This document shows, in pieces, positions 61,320 through 64,000 of a DNA stretch of 64,000 nucleotides. Source of the stretch: Paenibacillus selenitireducens (GTDB lineage: Bacteria; Bacillota; Bacilli; Paenibacillales; Paenibacillaceae). A program made the translations under genes and the position numbers. Position 1 is the stretch's first letter, and each line of letters opens with the position of its first letter. The stretch is from contig NZ_MSZX01000011.1 in assembly GCF_002021565.1 (NCBI RefSeq), positions 27-64,026 on the forward strand. Reading direction: 5' to 3'. A model generated the notes under the pieces. The model was not told where the DNA came from, ran no database searches, and worked only from the letters and a program-made list of their open reading frames with translations.

Positions 61320-62207
61320 ATGATACATGGTTTCTCTACTTTACATCCACGATTATGTTTTGCTTATTTTGCCGTCCTATTGTTGGCATGCATGATGTAT
61401 ACCCACCCGGTATATTCGGTTCTCACTTTGATCGGGATCGTTGTGCTGAATCTATCCTTGGATGGAGGACGAGCGCTCAAAAAGGGGATCAAGGGTTACT
61501 TGATTATCGCCATTATTATTTTCGTGTCGAATCCCTTATTCTCCAGCCGTGGAGCCACCATCTTAGGATATGTGTTCGATCGGCCGATTACATTGGAATC
61601 GATCGCCTATGGAGCATTGTTCGCGCTGTCGCTGCTCAATATATTGCTGGCGTTTGTTGCTTATAATCTCGTAATAACGCCTGAAAAATTATTATATCTC
61701 TTGACGCCAATTGCGCCGAGAACCGCTTTTATCATTACAGTAACCCTCCGGTTTGTACCGCTGCTTACCAGACGATTGAAGCAAATTATGACAGTCCAGC
61801 GCGTACTTGGTTACTTGCATCCTAGAGCAAATAAGAGACATCTCATGCGTGAGGGGATGGAGACACTGCATACGTTAATCAGCTGGTCATTGGAAGAGGC
61901 ACTGCAGACAGCCAGTTCCATGCGGGCACGGGGATATGGGATCGGGAAGAGAACGAGCAGCGTATCGTACCCAATGGATCGAAGAGATATCCTTGTATTC
62001 TGGATCATGGTTGTGACGGGCGCCAATATCGTTATTGGAGGATTGTTCGGCGTCAATCGGTTCCAGGTGTATCCTCGACTGCAGTCGCTGGAATGGTCCC
62101 CACAGCTCTGGCTGCATCTGATATGTTACTTGATATTTGTCTTCATCCCGATCGTGATGAACGGAAAGGAGGAGCTGTTATGGCGCACTATCAAATCGAA
62201 AATGTAA
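61320..62207 (+). CDS. ecfT: ECF transporter T component (CbiQ/EcfT-like)
   Basis: A 295-residue membrane protein with about six helices. The coupling helices carry the hallmark motif SSMRARGYG near residue 200, which contacts the ATPases. GGGAAGAG precedes the ATG at 61320, two bases after the previous stop. It overlaps the ATPase gene by 28 bases. The position under a B12 riboswitch suggests cobalamin as the substrate. Confidence 0.9.
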   Translation: MIHGFSTLHPRLCFAYFAVLLLACMMYTHPVYSVLTLIGIVVLNLSLDGGRALKKGIKGYLIIAIIIFVSNPLFSSRGATILGYVFDRPITLESIAYGALFALSLLNILLAFVAYNLVITPEKLLYLLTPIAPRTAFIITVTLRFVPLLTRRLKQIMTVQRVLGYLHPRANKRHLMREGMETLHTLISWSLEEALQTASSMRARGYGIGKRTSSVSYPMDRRDILVFWIMVVTGANIVIGGLFGVNRFQVYPRLQSLEWSPQLWLHLICYLIFVFIPIVMNGKEELLWRTIKSKM

Positions 62208-63853
62208 GCTTTCAATACCCTAGCTGTTCAGATAAGACACTACAGCATATATCTGCCACGATTGAAGAGGGAGAGTTCGTGCTGCTGTGCGGTTCTTCGG
62301 GATCAGGCAAGACGACCTTGCTTCGGCAATTGAAGCGGGAAATTCGGCCGGAGGGCATACGAAACGGCGAAATCTATTATCGCGGATTGCCCTTGGACCA
62401 GGTGGATGAGCGAAGCTCGATCGAAGAGATTGGCATGGTGTTCCAGGATCCGGATAATCAGATCGTTATGAACACCGTCTGGCAAGAGCTGACCTTCGCG
62501 ATGGAGAATCTCGGTTATTCTACGTCACACATGCAGCGAAGGGTAGGGGAGCTTGTTCAATTTTTCGGTATGGAAGACTGGCTCTACCTTCCGATTCATG
62601 AACTATCCGGCGGGCAGAAACAGCTTGTCAATCTTGCATCGGTTATGGCGCTGCGACCTAAGGTGCTGCTGCTTGACGAGCCTACGGCACAGTTGGATCC
62701 GATTGCGGCTAAAGAGTTCATTCAGTTGCTGTCCCGTATTAACGAGGAGTTCTCCATCACGATTGTTATCAGTGAGCATCGGATTGAAGAGATTGTACCG
62801 CTTTCGTCGAAGCTTGTGATGCTCAGGCATGGACAGGTGGTATATTGCGGGTCTCCAAATTCGGTCATGAAGCAGATATGGAGTGCGCGTGATTCGTCAT
62901 TCATACCGTATCTTCCGTCCATCAGTCAGCTCTACCTGGAAGTAGACCATTCCGAGGAGAACAGGGACATTCCCGTAAGTGTGAAAGAGGGCAGGAAATG
63001 GATACAAGCTCACAGGGATCGTTTGAATACCCATGAGGAAGCTGTGTCTGCGCCGCCAGCGAATGAGGGACAACAACTCGAATCGCTGCTTACATGCAAG
63101 GAGCTCTATTTCACCTACGATAAGAAGGCTCCTCTTGTTTTGAAGCGTCTATCATTATCGATTCACAAAGGCGAGTTCTTTGCTCTATTTGGCGGCAATG
63201 GATCAGGTAAGTCCACGCTTCTTCAGCAAATCGCAGGCGCACTTACACCGCAAAGAGGGGATATCCTGTACGCGGGCAAGTCCTTGCTTCGAGGTTCTGC
63301 TCTCGACAGGAGCCTGAAGATCGGGTACGTAGCGCAAAATCCGATGCTCTACTTTACGAGAGATACCGTACGAGAACAATTGACGGATCGTCTCAAACGC
63401 TTGGGTGAGCACAGCAGCAGAGCAAGATTGAACGAGCTTGTGGAGAGATTTGAAATTGAAGATATTATGGATAAGCATCCATTTGACATAAGCGGGGGTC
63501 AGCAGCAGAAGGTTGCGCTCATTCTGGTGCTGTTGGCTGCGCCGGAATTGCTGCTGCTCGATGAGCCGACGAAGGGGCTGGATCCTATATCCAAGCATAC
63601 ATTGGCGGAATTGCTTGAAATGATCCGTGCAGCGGGAACAACGATATTGATGGTCAGCCACGATATTGAGTTCGCAGCTTCCTATGCGACCCGATGCGGA
63701 TTGTTGTTCGACGGAGCGATGGTCGCCGTTGAAGACACACGATCATTTTTGCGGAACAATTATTTCTACACGACGACCATTCATCGTACGGTAGGAGACA
63801 TTTTGCCAGCAGCGATCACGGTAAAGGATGTATGGAAACAATGGGGAAAATGA
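62180..63853 (+). CDS. Fused ECF transporter ATPase (EcfA-EcfA')
   Basis: A 557-residue protein with two ABC domains. Domain 1 (residues 1-270): GSSGSGKTT, FQDPDNQIVM, LSGGQKQLVNLASVMA, LLLDEPTAQLDP. Domain 2 (310-557): GGNGSGKST, QNPMLYF, ISGGQQQKVALILVLL, LLLDEPTKGLDP. AAAGGAGG selects the ATG at 62180. A single fused chain replaces the usual EcfA/EcfA' pair, as in YkoD-like proteins. It powers substrate uptake with EcfT and an S component. Confidence 0.92.
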   Translation: MAHYQIENVSFQYPSCSDKTLQHISATIEEGEFVLLCGSSGSGKTTLLRQLKREIRPEGIRNGEIYYRGLPLDQVDERSSIEEIGMVFQDPDNQIVMNTVWQELTFAMENLGYSTSHMQRRVGELVQFFGMEDWLYLPIHELSGGQKQLVNLASVMALRPKVLLLDEPTAQLDPIAAKEFIQLLSRINEEFSITIVISEHRIEEIVPLSSKLVMLRHGQVVYCGSPNSVMKQIWSARDSSFIPYLPSISQLYLEVDHSEENRDIPVSVKEGRKWIQAHRDRLNTHEEAVSAPPANEGQQLESLLTCKELYFTYDKKAPLVLKRLSLSIHKGEFFALFGGNGSGKSTLLQQIAGALTPQRGDILYAGKSLLRGSALDRSLKIGYVAQNPMLYFTRDTVREQLTDRLKRLGEHSSRARLNELVERFEIEDIMDKHPFDISGGQQQKVALILVLLAAPELLLLDEPTKGLDPISKHTLAELLEMIRAAGTTILMVSHDIEFAASYATRCGLLFDGAMVAVEDTRSFLRNNYFYTTTIHRTVGDILPAAITVKDVWKQWGK

Positions 63854-64000
63854 AACGCATGCTCTATTTCGGCAGTTTAGCAGCCGCCATCGTCGTACTT
63901 GCGGTTGTGCTATGGATGGATAAATACTATATGCCTTTGAGCTTTCTGATGATTGGATTGGCAATGCTTCCTTTTTACATTCGCTTTGAGCGGAAGACGA
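63850..64000 (+). CDS. Membrane protein start, probable ECF S component (partial)
   Basis: Fifty codons are visible before the window ends: MKRMLYFGSLAAAIVVLAVV, then LWMDKYYMPLSFLMIGLAML. Two hydrophobic helices joined by a short charged turn fit the beginning of a substrate-specific S component. The ATG at 63850 overlaps the ATPase stop (ATGA); an ATG at 63841 is also in frame. The place after EcfT and EcfA supports the call, but the family cannot be fixed from this length. Confidence 0.6.
   Translation, partial: MKRMLYFGSLAAAIVVLAVVLWMDKYYMPLSFLMIGLAMLPFYIRFERKT

Overview
The window is chromosomal DNA of a spore-forming Gram-positive of the Paenibacillus type. This is inferred from the strong AGGAGG ribosome sites with frequent TTG starts, lipoprotein sugar-binding proteins beside CUT1 permeases and AraC regulators, an exosporium-type protein, a DUF4855 protein, an S-layer (SLH) protein, many GNAT enzymes and Bacillales-type intrinsic terminators. 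I saw no phage, plasmid, rRNA or CRISPR region.

Layout. 1-1.75 kb: end of a carbohydrate ABC transporter (permease tail and binding lipoprotein). 1.8-2.4 kb: small XRE regulator divergent from a small protein, with a palindromic operator. 2.7-5.6 kb: ferritin, then an MqsR-like toxin and a zinc-finger/HTH/DUF4065 antitoxin lying between a broken 5' copy and an intact copy of a GNAT gene (85-bp perfect direct repeat). 5.6-8.7 kb: TetR regulator, short-chain dehydrogenase, a small coupled ORF and an SMP-30-like protein. 8.7-17.6 kb: MepB, YgjP-type peptidase, DUF1801 protein, a MerR-methyltransferase fusion coupled to a NUDIX fusion, a PNPOx-like protein divergent from a MocR regulator, and a WYL regulator with DJ-1 and VOC proteins. 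17.6-24.8 kb: an eroded zone with an MFS exporter, two regulators or membrane proteins, a tRNA-Ala-like relic, strong palindromic operators in front of a dead MFS gene, an exosporium-type protein, a Vat-like acetyltransferase, a degenerate ~51-bp repeat array and a GyrI-like fragment.

24.9-32.5 kb: acyltransferase, AraC regulator and a sugar ABC transporter with two Gfo/Idh/MocA proteins. 32.7-39.75 kb: a four-gene cluster around a 1,653-residue DUF4132 protein. 39.9-44 kb: secreted and membrane-anchored serine hydrolase with a two-component system. 44.1-51.3 kb: a GNAT gene, then a second two-component system with an ABC exporter; this cassette is flanked by a 61-bp direct repeat and a dead GNAT copy. 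51.4-55.6 kb: ArsR-DUF2087 regulator, an unrecognised protein and a secreted DUF4855 protein.

55.7-64 kb is the most interesting block. A cobalamin riboswitch with its own terminator precedes a 1,385-residue S-layer-anchored protein built from two alpha/alpha-barrel domains and two DUF4430 domains, the same two folds that make animal transcobalamin and intrinsic factor. It is followed by a membrane-anchored DUF4430 protein, an ECF transporter T subunit, a fused double ATPase and the start of a membrane protein cut by the window edge, likely the S component. Together they look like a surface-to-membrane vitamin B12 capture and import line.
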